Source of the DNA: Qipengyuania sp. S6317L1 | GTDB taxonomy: Bacteria; Pseudomonadota; Alphaproteobacteria; Sphingomonadales; Sphingomonadaceae | Length of the DNA: 64,000 nt | Assembly (NCBI RefSeq): GCF_023015615.1 | Contig: NZ_JALKAJ010000002.1 | Location: forward strand, 496,001 to 560,000 | Direction of reading: 5' to 3' | Shown here: in pieces, positions 44,178 through 53,515 of the stretch | Layout of the letters: every line of letters begins with the position of its first letter | Numbering within the stretch: the first letter of the stretch is position 1 | Made by a program: the position numbers and the translations under genes | Notes under the pieces: model-generated | Seen by the model: the letters and a program-made list of their open reading frames with translations, nothing else | Databases searched by the model: none | What the model was told of the DNA's origin: nothing

Positions 44178-46151
44178 GTGAAACGATCCGCTGGTCCGCA
44201 GGCCCTGTCATTACCGGTTTCGAGATTTTCGGTAGGCGTCACCGGACACCGCGAAGCGCACGCCTCTTTCCCCGATGATCCTGGCGACCTCATCGACGTC
44301 CTGCGCGCAATCACTGATCGGATCGAAACCAATCTCGCCAATATAGGGGGTGCTGATCCAAAAGGCAGGTTGCTCACGCTGCTGTCGGATGGGACGGATC
44401 ACCTGGCCGCGAAACTGGCAATTGAAAGGGAGTGGGAGCTAACCGTCCCCCTCCCCTTTGGCCGAAGGCTCAATGCCGCCATCAATTCAGGTTCATCAGA
44501 CCCGACGATCCTTCGCTCGATACTTTCGGGCAATGTTCCATCCCATCCTGAAATAGCGCAGAAGATCGCAACAATCGAAAAACTTGCCGAGCAAAGTGCG
44601 CTGTTCGAATTGGCCGATGATGACGCAAAGATCGAACGACTTCTTCTCGAAGCTGTTGATGATCCGGGGAGCCAGACTGCTCAGAACGCATTTGCCACCG
44701 CCACCGCGCTGCGCGCTGCGCTTGCGGGGCAAATCCTGATTGAGCAAGCCGATGTCCTCATCGCCGTTTGGGATGGGCAATCGACCGCCAATATCGGTGG
44801 GACCGGGCACACCGCCCTGAGCGCTCTGGAACGCGGAGTGCCCGTGATCTGGATTGACCCGATGAGCCCGGATGCCTGGAACCTCCTCACCACTCCCGAA
44901 GAACTGTTCGGGACCTCGAAAATTAAGCAAAGTGATGCTGTGACCGCCCGTCTGGACCGCTTGGTCGCGCAGGCTTCAGCTGGTTTCGATACCAAGACAA
45001 GCGCAATGCTCGGCAGCCTGAAACTGCGGGAAAAAAGCAGCCTTTCAGCCCACGCTTTCCGGCGCGTCGAGGCGCTTTTTGGGGAGCGCAAATTTGCGCG
45101 CAAGCTCGGCTCTATTCGGCAGAATTATGAACAACCCGCCGAGGTCGCAAACGGAAGCGGCAAATCGGTCATCACAGCGATCGCATCATTCACACCCGAA
45201 AATAAACGGTTCTCACAAAAGGTTAGCTCGCTGATTTTGCAGCGGCACATCTGGCTCGATGGGATAGCCTCGCATTTTTCCGACCGTCACCGTTCAGGCA
45301 TGATCATCAATTTTCTTCTGGGCGCCGCTGCGATCATTGTCGGCGTGCTTTACCTGCCCCTGGTCGACCCTGAGCAAAAATGGATGTTTGCCGCAGCCGA
45401 GCTGGCTCTTCTTCTCGCGATTGTGTTGAACACCTCAATCGGACGCAAGCGCGAATTGCACAGCCGCTGGTTCGAGACCCGGCGCGCTGCTGAATATCTG
45501 CGTCACAATCCGATCCTGGCAAGCTTGGGCGTTGCCCGGTCCAAAGGCGAATGGCCACAAACCATGGGCACGTCATGGCCCGAAAGACTTGCCCGGAGTG
45601 TCTCACGCGAAGTCAGCTTGCCCGAGGCGCGCGTCGACGAAGATTATCTGAGAAGAGCCCTCGGCGCACTTCGCGATCACCATATAGATGCCCAGCGTCG
45701 CTACCATCATGACAAATCGCAATTTCTCGAGCGCGTTCATCACGGGCTCGACCACTTGTCAGAACGCCTGTTTGCAGGTGCGATATTTGTTGTTGCGACC
45801 TTTCTTGTCCTTACCGCGGCAAGCCAGTTGGGCTGGGTGAGTGCGGCGCTGGTAACCGGCACGGCAAAATGGTTTACCGTCCTCGCAGTTGCATTGCCGA
45901 CGCTCGGCGGCGCGCTTGCGGGCATGCGCTACTTTGGCGATTTTGAACGCTTTGCAGAAATTTCGGCAGTGACGCAGGCAAAGCTTGACGTTGTAGCGGC
46001 ACGGATCGACATCTTGCTGGCCACTGCGCAAGGCGCGGTCACATACGATAAGGTTGCCGATATTGCCCGCGCAACCGATCAGATTGTTTTCGACGAAATT
46101 CAAAGCTGGCAGTCGGTCTTCAGCAGCAAGATCCTGACCGTTCCGGCCTGA
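44178..46151 (+). CDS. SLOG-like nucleotide-sensor domain fused to a four-helix membrane region
   Basis: 657 aa from GTG 44178. The N-terminal Rossmann-like domain contains FSVGVTGHRE (residues 17-26) and DGTDHLAAKLAIE, resembling SLOG/LOG domains that bind nucleotide-derived ligands. GHTALSALERGVPVIWID continues the fold. Helical pairs at about residues 375-397/402-420 and 530-550/564-582 flank a cytoplasmic helical region with RWFETRRAAEYLR, similar in style to SLATT-type effectors. Family assignment is from memory. Confidence 0.72.
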   Translation: MKRSAGPQALSLPVSRFSVGVTGHREAHASFPDDPGDLIDVLRAITDRIETNLANIGGADPKGRLLTLLSDGTDHLAAKLAIEREWELTVPLPFGRRLNAAINSGSSDPTILRSILSGNVPSHPEIAQKIATIEKLAEQSALFELADDDAKIERLLLEAVDDPGSQTAQNAFATATALRAALAGQILIEQADVLIAVWDGQSTANIGGTGHTALSALERGVPVIWIDPMSPDAWNLLTTPEELFGTSKIKQSDAVTARLDRLVAQASAGFDTKTSAMLGSLKLREKSSLSAHAFRRVEALFGERKFARKLGSIRQNYEQPAEVANGSGKSVITAIASFTPENKRFSQKVSSLILQRHIWLDGIASHFSDRHRSGMIINFLLGAAAIIVGVLYLPLVDPEQKWMFAAAELALLLAIVLNTSIGRKRELHSRWFETRRAAEYLRHNPILASLGVARSKGEWPQTMGTSWPERLARSVSREVSLPEARVDEDYLRRALGALRDHHIDAQRRYHHDKSQFLERVHHGLDHLSERLFAGAIFVVATFLVLTAASQLGWVSAALVTGTAKWFTVLAVALPTLGGALAGMRYFGDFERFAEISAVTQAKLDVVAARIDILLATAQGAVTYDKVADIARATDQIVFDEIQSWQSVFSSKILTVPA

Positions 46152-46341
46152 AAAACTGGGCCGATCCTTCTCCTCGAAAAATCACGGAAACTGATCGCTT
46201 GCGCTTTGCGAAACCACGCGCGCCAGGGCACGCCTCGATGCGATTTGCGAACTGGCCCGACTACATAGATCTGCGAAATTCATTTGGAACGATCGTCGTG
46301 CCCGCCCCTAAGCAAAGTATCGACAACGCAGGAGATTACAC

Positions 46342-46497
46342 ATGCTTAACTGGGCAATCGCATTCATCGTTTTGGCAATCATAGCAGCCGTTCTCGGCTT
46401 TGGTGGCCTGGCCGGTGCAGCGACCAATATCGCTTACATTCTCTTCGTTGTTTTTCTTATTCTCGCAGTCGTGAGCTTTTTGCGCCGCGCTGCATAA
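46342..46497 (+). CDS. DUF1328-family small membrane protein
   Basis: 51 aa, [20 protein letters not shown] then [15 protein letters not shown]: two transmembrane helices with the typical central Gly-rich turn. Homologues are small stress-inducible inner membrane proteins of unknown function. Ribosome-binding site GCAGGAG upstream. Confidence 0.88.
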   Translation: MLNWAIAFIVLAIIAAVLGFGGLAGAATNIAYILFVVFLILAVVSFLRRAA

Positions 46498-46582
46498 TCC
46501 GCGTCCCGGTCGCGAACGCGATCAACCGCGTATCGTCAATCCACGCGGTCGGGACAACCTACCCAGTTAAAAGGAGATCACC

Positions 46583-47080
46583 ATGGCAATCGCCACACTC
46601 AAAGACGTTTACATCGACCAACTTCAGGACCTCTACAGTGCCTGTTCGCAGAGCAAGAGCATGACCGACAAGCTTGCCGAGGCAGCGACCAATCAGGAAT
46701 TGAAAGACGCACTCAAAGCAGGCTCGAGCGGTATTGTTTCGGGCATGGGTGTTGCGACCGATATCGCTCGTTCGCACAACGCCGAACCAACCGACGAGTT
46801 CTGCAAAGGCATGGAAGGCCTTGTCAAAGAAGCGAAGGCCCACGCGCTTGACGCCGAGTTCACTGACGATGACGCACGCGATGCAATGATTATCACCCAG
46901 TATCAGCGAATGGCACACTACGCGATTGCGGGTTGGGGCTGCTTGGTAGCCTTTGCCGGTCGTCTTGGACTTCAGGACGAAGCAAAGCGTCTGCAGGAAT
47001 GTCTCGACGAAACCTATGGTGGTGACCAACGTATGACGCGCATCGCCACAGGCGAAGTCAACAAGGCGGCAGCTGCATAA
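46583..47080 (+). CDS. Ferritin-like DUF892 (YciF-type) protein
   Basis: 165 aa four-helix protein. LKDVYIDQLQDLYSACSQS is the typical DUF892 start, with ferritin-like acidic and His positions (later YQRMAHYAIAGWG). Homologues are induced by osmotic or general stress. Ribosome-binding site AAAAGGAG. Followed by a hairpin terminator. Confidence 0.88.
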   Translation: MAIATLKDVYIDQLQDLYSACSQSKSMTDKLAEAATNQELKDALKAGSSGIVSGMGVATDIARSHNAEPTDEFCKGMEGLVKEAKAHALDAEFTDDDARDAMIITQYQRMAHYAIAGWGCLVAFAGRLGLQDEAKRLQECLDETYGGDQRMTRIATGEVNKAAAA

Positions 47081-47155
47081 ACCGGCAAACCGATCTTAGC
47101 TGCGATGCCGGGTTATGGCTTGGCGCTGCGGCTTGTCGAAACAATTCGATTTCTC

Positions 47156-47192
47156 AAAGCCCTGCTCCACACTGATGGAGGCAGGGCTTTTT
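47156..47192 (+). terminator. Terminator after the DUF892 gene
   Basis: AAAGCCCTGC pairs with GCAGGGCTTT (ten pairs, 15-base loop) and is followed by TT. Confidence 0.75.
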
Positions 47193-47305
47193 GCCGGGTA
47201 CAACCTACCGCCAACGCTTCGTGATGTAGGGGGGGCAAGCGTGCCATCGCAGCGGCCAATGCGACTTTGCTTCGAAAAATTCGCAAGCCGAGCATCAAAC
47301 TTCTC

Positions 47306-47330
47306 GGAACAAACTTCGTTCTCGAGCGCT
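47306..47330 (+). promoter_or_regulatory. GGAAC-type (ECF/EcfG-like) promoter
   Basis: GGAAC (47306-47310), 16-base spacer, then CGCT (47327-47330). The general stress EcfG consensus in alphaproteobacteria is GGAAC-N16-17-CGTT, so one mismatch. It precedes the sigma factor gene and would allow autoregulation. Confidence 0.4.
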
Positions 47331-47370
47331 GTATCTTGCAGTTCTTACAACTGTGAACAGCGAGATTTCA

Positions 47371-48153
47371 ATGACGCCTAGCCTCAATTCCAATGCAGAG
47401 TCTCACCCCCTTATGAAGAGCGCTGTTTCGGCCTCTCACAGCGAGGCCCTGCTTGAAAAAGAGGTGAAGTCCACCGACCGGCAACGTCACTCCTGGTCGA
47501 AGGCTGATCTTAAACCAGCCAAACGCAAACCCGTTTCCACGCGGGCTTTCAAACGCCAGATGGTGTCAGCACAAGATCCCTTGAGGAAGTTTGCGCTTCG
47601 CCTTTGTGGGCGCGAAGACATGGCAGAAGACCTTGTGCAAGAGACCCTGCTTAAAGCCTGGCAGGCTCGCGAGCAGTTCAAGCCAGGCAGCAAGTTTTTG
47701 AGCTGGGCTTTCACCATTTTGCGCAACACCTGGATCAACCAGCTGCGCAGGGGCAAAAAGTTCGTACCTGACTATGATGAACAGGCCGCCGAACAAATGC
47801 TGTCCGCGCCGGCATCGCAAACGACCACGTTCAATCTCGCTGACTTGCAGCGGGCAATGTCCGAATTGCCGACAGATCAACTGGAAGCCGCGCTCTTGGT
47901 GGGCCCAGGAGATCTTACCTATGACGAGGCAGCAGAAATTCTCGGGTGCGCGCCAGGCACAGTGAAGAGCCGGGTTTCACGCGCTCGTACTACTTTGGGC
48001 GATATCTTTGAAAGTGGCCGGGTTAAAATGCCGCTGGCCGATACTGAAGATGCGACAAACATCGCAGAAACCTTCGTTGCTGCGGTCAAAACGGTCGAAG
48101 AAGGTGGAAACATCGAAGACGTGCTCAATCTGGATCAGGCTTCGCCTGCCTGA
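47371..48153 (+). CDS. ECF-family RNA polymerase sigma factor
   Basis: 260 aa from ATG 47371; an in-frame GTG at 47353 is possible. Region 2 is DPLRKFALRLCGREDMAEDL, VQETLLKAWQAREQFKPGSK and FLSWAFTILRNTWINQLRR. Region 4 is LPTDQLEAALLVG ... YDEAAEILGCAPGTVKSRVS. The 70-residue basic N-terminal and 35-residue acidic C-terminal extensions are unusual. It resembles EcfG-type general stress sigma factors, but no NepR or PhyR gene is adjacent. Confidence 0.88.
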   Translation: MTPSLNSNAESHPLMKSAVSASHSEALLEKEVKSTDRQRHSWSKADLKPAKRKPVSTRAFKRQMVSAQDPLRKFALRLCGREDMAEDLVQETLLKAWQAREQFKPGSKFLSWAFTILRNTWINQLRRGKKFVPDYDEQAAEQMLSAPASQTTTFNLADLQRAMSELPTDQLEAALLVGPGDLTYDEAAEILGCAPGTVKSRVSRARTTLGDIFESGRVKMPLADTEDATNIAETFVAAVKTVEEGGNIEDVLNLDQASPA

Positions 48154-48183
48154 ACCGATGGAAAAGTCGGGGCCGCTAGCAAT

Positions 48184-48954
48184 TTATAGCATGGCGCCCC
48201 TATACAGATGCCATGTTGCATGGCCCAGCACGGGCAGAGCAATAAACAGGCCAAGAAACGCAGGGATCATTGCTATAAAAAGCAGCGCGCCGATGCACGA
48301 AGCCCAGACCAGCAACACTGCGAAGTTTGACCTGACAACAGCAAGACTTGTGAATATCGCCGTGAGGACATCCACCTCCCGATCGACAAGCATGGGAAGG
48401 CTGAAAACGGTAGTGGCGAAAAAGCCTAGCGCGATAATCGCGCCGAAAATGCTTCCGACACCCATCATTGCAAGCCCTGCGCCAGTGAGCAGAAAGCCTA
48501 GCGATTCAGACCCCGCCCCTGCTTCGACGAGGAAGATCGAAAAGATCAGGTGAGCGATAATCACCCAGAATCCAAAGCCTACGAAAATGAGTACACCCAA
48601 GCTGAGAATTTGGTCGTCGTTGCGCGTTCGTATCGCGCCAAGAACCGCTTTCCAGCCAATGGGGATGGCCTGCTCCTTCCGGCGACTGACCTCGTAGAGG
48701 CCAACCGCCGTGAACGGAGCAAGAAGCGGAAAGCCCGCTGCGGCCGGGATCAGCCACGACACCTCGCCGCGTGCAAGCAGGAGATAGGTGAGAACTATTC
48801 CGGAGGCTGCAAAAAGTCCTCCAAAAAAGAGCCCATATTGCGGCTTGGCCAGAAAATCAGCCCACCCCAAACGCAGCGCCGCCCGCAAATCAGCGGTCGT
48901 CAGGCCGCTTTTGCCATGAAGCAATGCTCCGTCCGATTGGCTGACTTTGGCCAT
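48184..48954 (-). CDS. DUF2189 integral membrane protein
   Basis: 256 aa with six predicted helices and the DUF2189 pattern (LRLGWADFLAKPQYGLFFG, PLLAPFTAVGLYEVSRR, GHATWHLYRG). Function unknown; homologues are often near cytochrome oxidase or respiratory genes. Converges with the sigma factor gene. Confidence 0.87.
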   Translation of the reverse strand: MAKVSQSDGALLHGKSGLTTADLRAALRLGWADFLAKPQYGLFFGGLFAASGIVLTYLLLARGEVSWLIPAAAGFPLLAPFTAVGLYEVSRRKEQAIPIGWKAVLGAIRTRNDDQILSLGVLIFVGFGFWVIIAHLIFSIFLVEAGAGSESLGFLLTGAGLAMMGVGSIFGAIIALGFFATTVFSLPMLVDREVDVLTAIFTSLAVVRSNFAVLLVWASCIGALLFIAMIPAFLGLFIALPVLGHATWHLYRGAML

Positions 48955-49005
48955 ATGCCGCTCTCCCTACCCCGCTGCGAGCTTGTCATCTCAAGTGGGC
49001 GCTCA

Positions 49006-49677
49006 TCAAAAGCGGTAGGATACACCCGCGCTGACAACCCACGGGTCCAGCTTGTGGTCGGTTTCAAGCACCACCGTATTGCCCGCGCTCACCTGAAGCG
49101 TCGTATCGATGAAATAACGCTTTGCATCGAAAGTGATCCCAAGCCCGCTATCGTTCACCGGAATATCGACGCCGGCTTGCAGCACGAGGCCAAATTCGTT
49201 TGAAAGATCGGCGTCGGTCGCGCCCAGCGGCACAATGCCTGCGCCAGGTTTGTCCTGCAGCCAGATAAAGTAGGCGCCACCTGCCCCTACGTAAGGCTTC
49301 ACCCCGCCCAGATCGAAATGCGCCTTGGCGGTAACGGTTGCTGGCAGAAGCAGCGCGTTTGAGACGACCTCGGTGCCAGCCGGTAGGCCCGAAACAGCAT
49401 CGACATCGTGCTGGGTGGTGCCTGCGATGGTTTCGATCGAGAAGTTTTCAGAGACGAAATACTCAATCGCGATAGTCGGCACGAAGTTGTCATTGGCCGC
49501 GGTATCGGTGCCCGCGGGCAAGCCAACCGCATCGGTCACGACGTCCTCGATGCCGCCATCCGGCGCAACGAGCGTGCCCACCACTTTAACCTGAAAATCG
49601 CCGGCTTCTTGTGCCAGAGCAGGTGAGCTTACACACGCCATTGCAACTGTTGCGGCGCCAAAAAGTACTCTCTTCAT
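49006..49677 (-). CDS. ompW: OmpW-family outer membrane protein
   Basis: 223 aa. Signal peptide (first 22 residues, ending SSPALA), then an eight-stranded beta-barrel pattern ending VSAGVSYRF with a C-terminal Phe. IAIEYFVSENFSIE and VKPYVGAGGAYFIW are family motifs. OmpW channels small hydrophobic molecules. In enteric bacteria it is FNR-regulated; an FNR-type box lies 228 bp upstream here. Confidence 0.92.
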   Translation of the reverse strand: MKRVLFGAATVAMACVSSPALAQEAGDFQVKVVGTLVAPDGGIEDVVTDAVGLPAGTDTAANDNFVPTIAIEYFVSENFSIETIAGTTQHDVDAVSGLPAGTEVVSNALLLPATVTAKAHFDLGGVKPYVGAGGAYFIWLQDKPGAGIVPLGATDADLSNEFGLVLQAGVDIPVNDSGLGITFDAKRYFIDTTLQVSAGNTVVLETDHKLDPWVVSAGVSYRF

Positions 49678-50003
49678 TTATCAAATCCCTGATTAAGCTT
49701 GAAAATTAGGAAGGGGGCTGGTCCTGCAAACTACTCAATTGCGCTTCGGGATCGTCAGCCAGGTGGACTGCCGAAAGGCCTAAGCCGCCTGCAATTCCGC
49801 TGAATTCTCTGTCGCCTCGTTCCCATCAACAGCAGTGGCCACCCATCGCGGCCCAGGATGTTTGCTGTTGAGGACCCGAATAAAGCTGCACAAATTCGAC
49901 AGCATTGATTCAGATCAATGTGAGGCGCACAAACTCACCTCAAAAGTCATGGTGCAATGTTGGCGGATTTTGCCAGCACGACTGATATCGAGGGCATCAG
50001 GCC
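49678..50003. other. Divergent ompW / Crp-Fnr intergenic region
   Basis: 326 bases between divergent genes. The only recognised element is the FNR-type box at 49905-49918. No further gene or hairpin is supported. Confidence 0.55.
49905..49918. promoter_or_regulatory. FNR/FixK-type box upstream of the regulator gene
   Basis: TTGATTCAGATCAA is a perfect match to TTGAT-N4-ATCAA. It is 86 bases upstream of the Crp/Fnr gene, so autoregulation or control of ompW is possible. Confidence 0.8.
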
Positions 50004-50702
50004 ATGACTTTCCCAGACTTGTTCGAGCGCTTTGCCACAGGGGTTCTGCCGCTCGACATCTCAGATGCGATCCATCTCAAATTTCAATCCGTCGCCCGCT
50101 ATGCGAGCGCGCGCGAAGGCGATGCACCCTTTCAAGGTGCGGGGCTCGACCAGATTATTTTTGTAGCGCGCGGGAGCACCAAGCTTGTGGCGCAGGCCTC
50201 GCAAGGGCGCGAACAAATCGTCGCTTTCAACTTCGACGGGGATCTGGTTTCCGTGCCAGCAAAAGCGGCGCACTCATATTCGCTGATCGCGCTCGAAGAC
50301 TGCGAGCTTATCTACTTTCCGGCAAACGAATTTTTCCAGTTGGCCGGTGAAGAGACGGTGCTCGTTTACGACATGCTCGAGCGCGCATTGAAAGCGCTTG
50401 CGAGATGCCGGGAAAAGACCATCGCGCTCGGACGCAAAACCGCAGGAGAGCGCATTGCCGGCTTCATTCTCTCTATGGCTGACCGGATCGGGACCAAAAC
50501 GCATGACGGCATTGCGATCGTCCTGCCCATGTCGCGCCGCGACATCGCCGATAGCCTTGGACTCACCATCGAGACCGTCAGTCGCCAGTTGACCGAACTG
50601 CGCAGCGCCAATGTGATTGAAACACCGGGCCGGTCGCAAGTGCTGCTGCGCGATGTTGCCGCACTCAAATCGCGAGCGGGACACATACAGGAAGCCGCCT
50701 GA
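50004..50702 (+). CDS. Crp/Fnr-family transcription regulator (FixK/FnrL-like)
   Basis: 232 aa. cNMP-binding-like beta roll (GQIIF-type LDQIIFVARGSTKLV ... EDCELIYFPANEFF), long dimer helix and a winged HTH. The recognition helix SRRDIADSLGLTIETVSRQL has the ExxSR pattern for TTGAT half-sites. The N-terminal region has no cysteines, so the FNR [4Fe-4S] sensor is missing. Adjacent to cco genes, whose upstream region contains two more boxes. Likely regulator of the microoxic module. Confidence 0.9.
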   Translation: MTFPDLFERFATGVLPLDISDAIHLKFQSVARYASAREGDAPFQGAGLDQIIFVARGSTKLVAQASQGREQIVAFNFDGDLVSVPAKAAHSYSLIALEDCELIYFPANEFFQLAGEETVLVYDMLERALKALARCREKTIALGRKTAGERIAGFILSMADRIGTKTHDGIAIVLPMSRRDIADSLGLTIETVSRQLTELRSANVIETPGRSQVLLRDVAALKSRAGHIQEAA

Positions 50703-50717
50703 ACGGATTTTTGGAAG

Positions 50718-50731
50718 TTGATGCAAATCAT
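50718..50731. promoter_or_regulatory. FNR-type box 1 upstream of ccoN (degenerate)
   Basis: TTGATGCAAATCAT: first half-site perfect, second half-site with one mismatch to ATCAA. Confidence 0.5.
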
Positions 50732-50818
50732 CGAGCCCAGTCCGGCCATTTGCTCCATCCAGCCGGTCTGAATTCACAAGGGCTGGCCTGAACAAAAATG
50801 CCTCGCATCCGCCCCAGT

Positions 50819-50832
50819 TTGATTTGAGTCAA
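50819..50832. promoter_or_regulatory. FNR-type box 2 upstream of ccoN
   Basis: TTGATTTGAGTCAA fits TTGAT-N4-ATCAA with one mismatch and lies 57 bases before the ccoN ATG, compatible with an activating site near -40. Confidence 0.75.
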
Positions 50833-50888
50833 ATACGCGGACCTTCGGCTTCACCAAAAGATCATCAGATCAACAAGGGATCAACAAC

Positions 50889-52565
50889 ATGGAAGCTGTC
50901 CTTAGTCGGCTGGGCCTCTACGCGCTCACCCTACTCGCTGTAATTGCGGCTATCGCTGGTGCACAGGACACCGGCTTTGCCGTTCATATGGGTATTATCG
51001 GCCTTGTGCTTGTCATCATGATGGTGGCAACGCTCGGCGCGTTCGACCCGCTTGCCAAAGCGCAAAGCATTTTCAGAATGCCCTCCGGACCTGAACGATA
51101 CGACGACGATGTTGTGCGCTGGGGTGTCATTGCAACGATGTTCTGGGGCCTTGCTGGCCTGCTTGCTGGCGTGTTTATCGCAGCGCAGCTAGCTTTTCCC
51201 TGGTTGAATTTTGAACCCTACTTGAACTTTGGCCGGGTTCGCCCGCTGCACACTTCGGCGGTCATTTTTGCCTTTGGCGGAAACGCATTGATCGCGACCA
51301 GCTTCTACGTCGTTCAGCGCACTTGCCGCACGACGCTGGCGCTGCCTGGCCTCGCCCGCTTTGTATTCTGGGGTTATCAGCTTTTCATCGTGCTGGCGGC
51401 GACCGGATACTTGCTCGGCGTTACGCAATCGAAAGAATATGCCGAACCCGAATGGTATGTCGATTTGTGGCTCACCATTGTCTGGGTCGCCTATCTGGCT
51501 GTGTTTGTGGGCACGCTTCTGAAGCGTAAAGAGCCGCACATCTACGTTGCTAACTGGTTCTATCTCGCCTTCATCATCACGGTGGCGATGCTGCACGTGG
51601 TGAACAACCTCTCCATGCCGGTCAGTCTTCTGGGATCGCGCAGCTATTCTGCCTTTGCGGGCGTCCAGGATGCTCTGACGCAGTGGTGGTATGGCCACAA
51701 TGCGGTGGGCTTCTTCCTGACCGCAGGCTTCCTGGCGATGATGTATTACTTCGTCCCCAAGCAGGCGAACCGTCCGGTTTACTCTTACCGTTTGTCGATC
51801 ATCCACTTCTGGTCGCTGATCTTCCTGTATATCTGGGCGGGTCCTCACCACCTCCACTACACCGCGCTTCCCGACTGGGCGCAGACCCTTGGCATGGTGT
51901 TTTCGATCATGCTGTGGATGCCGAGCTGGGGCGGGATGATCAACGGCCTGATGACGCTCAATGGCGCATGGGACAAAATCCGCACCGACCCGATTATCCG
52001 CATGATGGTCATGGCGCTCGCCTTCTACGGCATGAGCACTTTCGAAGGGCCGATGCTGTCGATCAAGGCGGTGAACTCGCTCTCGCACTACACCGACTGG
52101 ACGATTGGCCACGTGCACTCCGGCGCGCTTGGATGGAATGGCATGATTACCTTTGCCTGTGTCTACTTCCTCGTGCCCAAGCTCTGGAAGAAAGAGCGTC
52201 TCTATTCGCTTCGCATGATCAATTGGCACTTCTGGCTCGCGACCCTTGGCATCGTTCTTTACGCCGCCAGCATGTGGGTCGCCGGGATCACGCAAGGGTT
52301 GATGTGGCGCGAATATGGCGCGGACGGATATCTGGTGAACAGCTTCGTCGACAGCGTCGCAGCGCTTCACCCGATGTATCTGATGCGCGCTGCTGGCGGC
52401 CTTCTCTACCTCTCGGGTGCGGTCATCATGTCCTACAACATCTGGATGACGATCGCTGGATACCAGCGCGCCGAAGCCCCGATGAGCGACATGGAATATG
52501 ACGAAGAAGCGGATCGTCCGCTGCCACCGCATGGCGCCCGACCTCAAGCCGAACCAGCAGAATAA
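50889..52565 (+). CDS. ccoN: cbb3-type cytochrome c oxidase subunit I
   Basis: 558 aa, 12+ membrane helices. Heme-copper oxidase catalytic core with the high-spin heme/CuB site: [16 protein letters not shown] contains the active His and cross-linked region, [16 protein letters not shown] supplies further CuB ligands, and later [11 protein letters not shown] binds hemes. High-affinity terminal oxidase for microoxic growth. It begins ccoNOQP, with ccoO 12 bp downstream. Confidence 0.97.
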   Translation: MEAVLSRLGLYALTLLAVIAAIAGAQDTGFAVHMGIIGLVLVIMMVATLGAFDPLAKAQSIFRMPSGPERYDDDVVRWGVIATMFWGLAGLLAGVFIAAQLAFPWLNFEPYLNFGRVRPLHTSAVIFAFGGNALIATSFYVVQRTCRTTLALPGLARFVFWGYQLFIVLAATGYLLGVTQSKEYAEPEWYVDLWLTIVWVAYLAVFVGTLLKRKEPHIYVANWFYLAFIITVAMLHVVNNLSMPVSLLGSRSYSAFAGVQDALTQWWYGHNAVGFFLTAGFLAMMYYFVPKQANRPVYSYRLSIIHFWSLIFLYIWAGPHHLHYTALPDWAQTLGMVFSIMLWMPSWGGMINGLMTLNGAWDKIRTDPIIRMMVMALAFYGMSTFEGPMLSIKAVNSLSHYTDWTIGHVHSGALGWNGMITFACVYFLVPKLWKKERLYSLRMINWHFWLATLGIVLYAASMWVAGITQGLMWREYGADGYLVNSFVDSVAALHPMYLMRAAGGLLYLSGAVIMSYNIWMTIAGYQRAEAPMSDMEYDEEADRPLPPHGARPQAEPAE

Positions 52566-52577
52566 GGAGCTTAACCT

Positions 52578-53357
52578 ATGAGCACGACCTCACCAGACAA
52601 CGCTCCCGACCAGGGCGCATTCGAAGGCCACAAAAGGCTCGAGAAAAACGTCACACTGCTGGCCGCGGCCACGCTCGTGACAGTCGCCATCGGCGGCATC
52701 GTCGAAATCGCACCACTTTTCTGGATCGACAACACGATCGAGGAAGTAGACGGGATGCGGCCCTACACCCCGCTGGAGCAAGCGGGCCGTGACATCTATA
52801 TCCGCGAAGGGTGCTACACTTGTCACAGTCAGATGATCCGCCCGTTCCGCGACGAGGTGGAGCGTTACGGCCACTATTCGCTGGCGGCCGAAAGCATGTT
52901 CGACCACCCCTTCCAGTGGGGTTCGAAACGCACCGGGCCGGACCTTGCACGGGTGGGTGGACGGTATTCGGATGAGTGGCACGTCCAGCACTTGAAGGAC
53001 CCGCAAAGCGTGGTGCCGCAGAGCATTATGCCAAGCTACAGCTTCCTGGCGGACACCAAGCTTCAGATTGCCGACATTTCCGCCAATCTCACCGCCTTGC
53101 AGCGCGTGGGCGTGCCCTACACCGCGATCGACATCGAGATGGCGGAAAATGACATGTATGCGCAGGCCAATCCGGACCTTGATGCCGGCGATCTTCAGGA
53201 GCGCTATCCCAAATCACAAATCCGCGATTACGACGGCGATCCGGCCCGTGTGACCGAGATGGATGCGCTTGTTGCTTACCTTCAAATGCTTGGCACGCTG
53301 GTCGATGTCGACAGTGCTGCCGCCCAAGCGGAACTTGCGGAGGAGACGGGCCGATGA
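52578..53357 (+). CDS. ccoO: cbb3-type cytochrome c oxidase subunit II (monoheme cytochrome c)
   Basis: 259 aa. One N-terminal membrane anchor (about residues 26-48), then periplasmic domain with heme motif CYTCH (Cys79, Cys82, His83) and Met ligand region QSIMPSYSF. Passes electrons from CcoP to CcoN. Its stop overlaps the ccoQ start by four bases. Confidence 0.96.
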   Translation: MSTTSPDNAPDQGAFEGHKRLEKNVTLLAAATLVTVAIGGIVEIAPLFWIDNTIEEVDGMRPYTPLEQAGRDIYIREGCYTCHSQMIRPFRDEVERYGHYSLAAESMFDHPFQWGSKRTGPDLARVGGRYSDEWHVQHLKDPQSVVPQSIMPSYSFLADTKLQIADISANLTALQRVGVPYTAIDIEMAENDMYAQANPDLDAGDLQERYPKSQIRDYDGDPARVTEMDALVAYLQMLGTLVDVDSAAAQAELAEETGR

Positions 53358-53515
53358 CCCTTTATGAAACCTTGCGTCACCTCGCTGACAGCTACGGCCT
53401 CGTGGTGATCTTCGCGCTCTACCTTGTGCTTTGCGGGTGGAGCTTCCTCCCGAATTCCAAAGCCAGGGTCGAACAGGCCAAAAACTCGATCTTCGAGGAG
53501 GACCAAGATGTCTGA
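53354..53515 (+). CDS. ccoQ: cbb3 oxidase small subunit
   Basis: 53 aa: [20 protein letters not shown], a single helix to about residue 32, then a polar tail ending FEEDQDV. Too short for routine gene calls but in the normal place between ccoO and ccoP, overlapping both (ATGA at its start; the ccoP ATG lies eight bases inside it). CcoQ stabilises the complex. Confidence 0.9.
   Translation: MTLYETLRHLADSYGLVVIFALYLVLCGWSFLPNSKARVEQAKNSIFEEDQDV

Noticed and set aside
46286-46310. GGAAC upstream of the DUF1328 gene as an EcfG promoter
   Set aside because: No CGTT-like element at 16-18 bases; the match is only the five-base half.
40013-50000. A third tRNA-Leu 3'-end repeat marking the far end of the older element
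   Set aside because: Not found by eye; the older element's right border cannot be placed.
51189-52547. 452-aa open frame antisense to ccoN
   Set aside because: His/Arg-rich complement of a membrane protein gene; a standard artefact.
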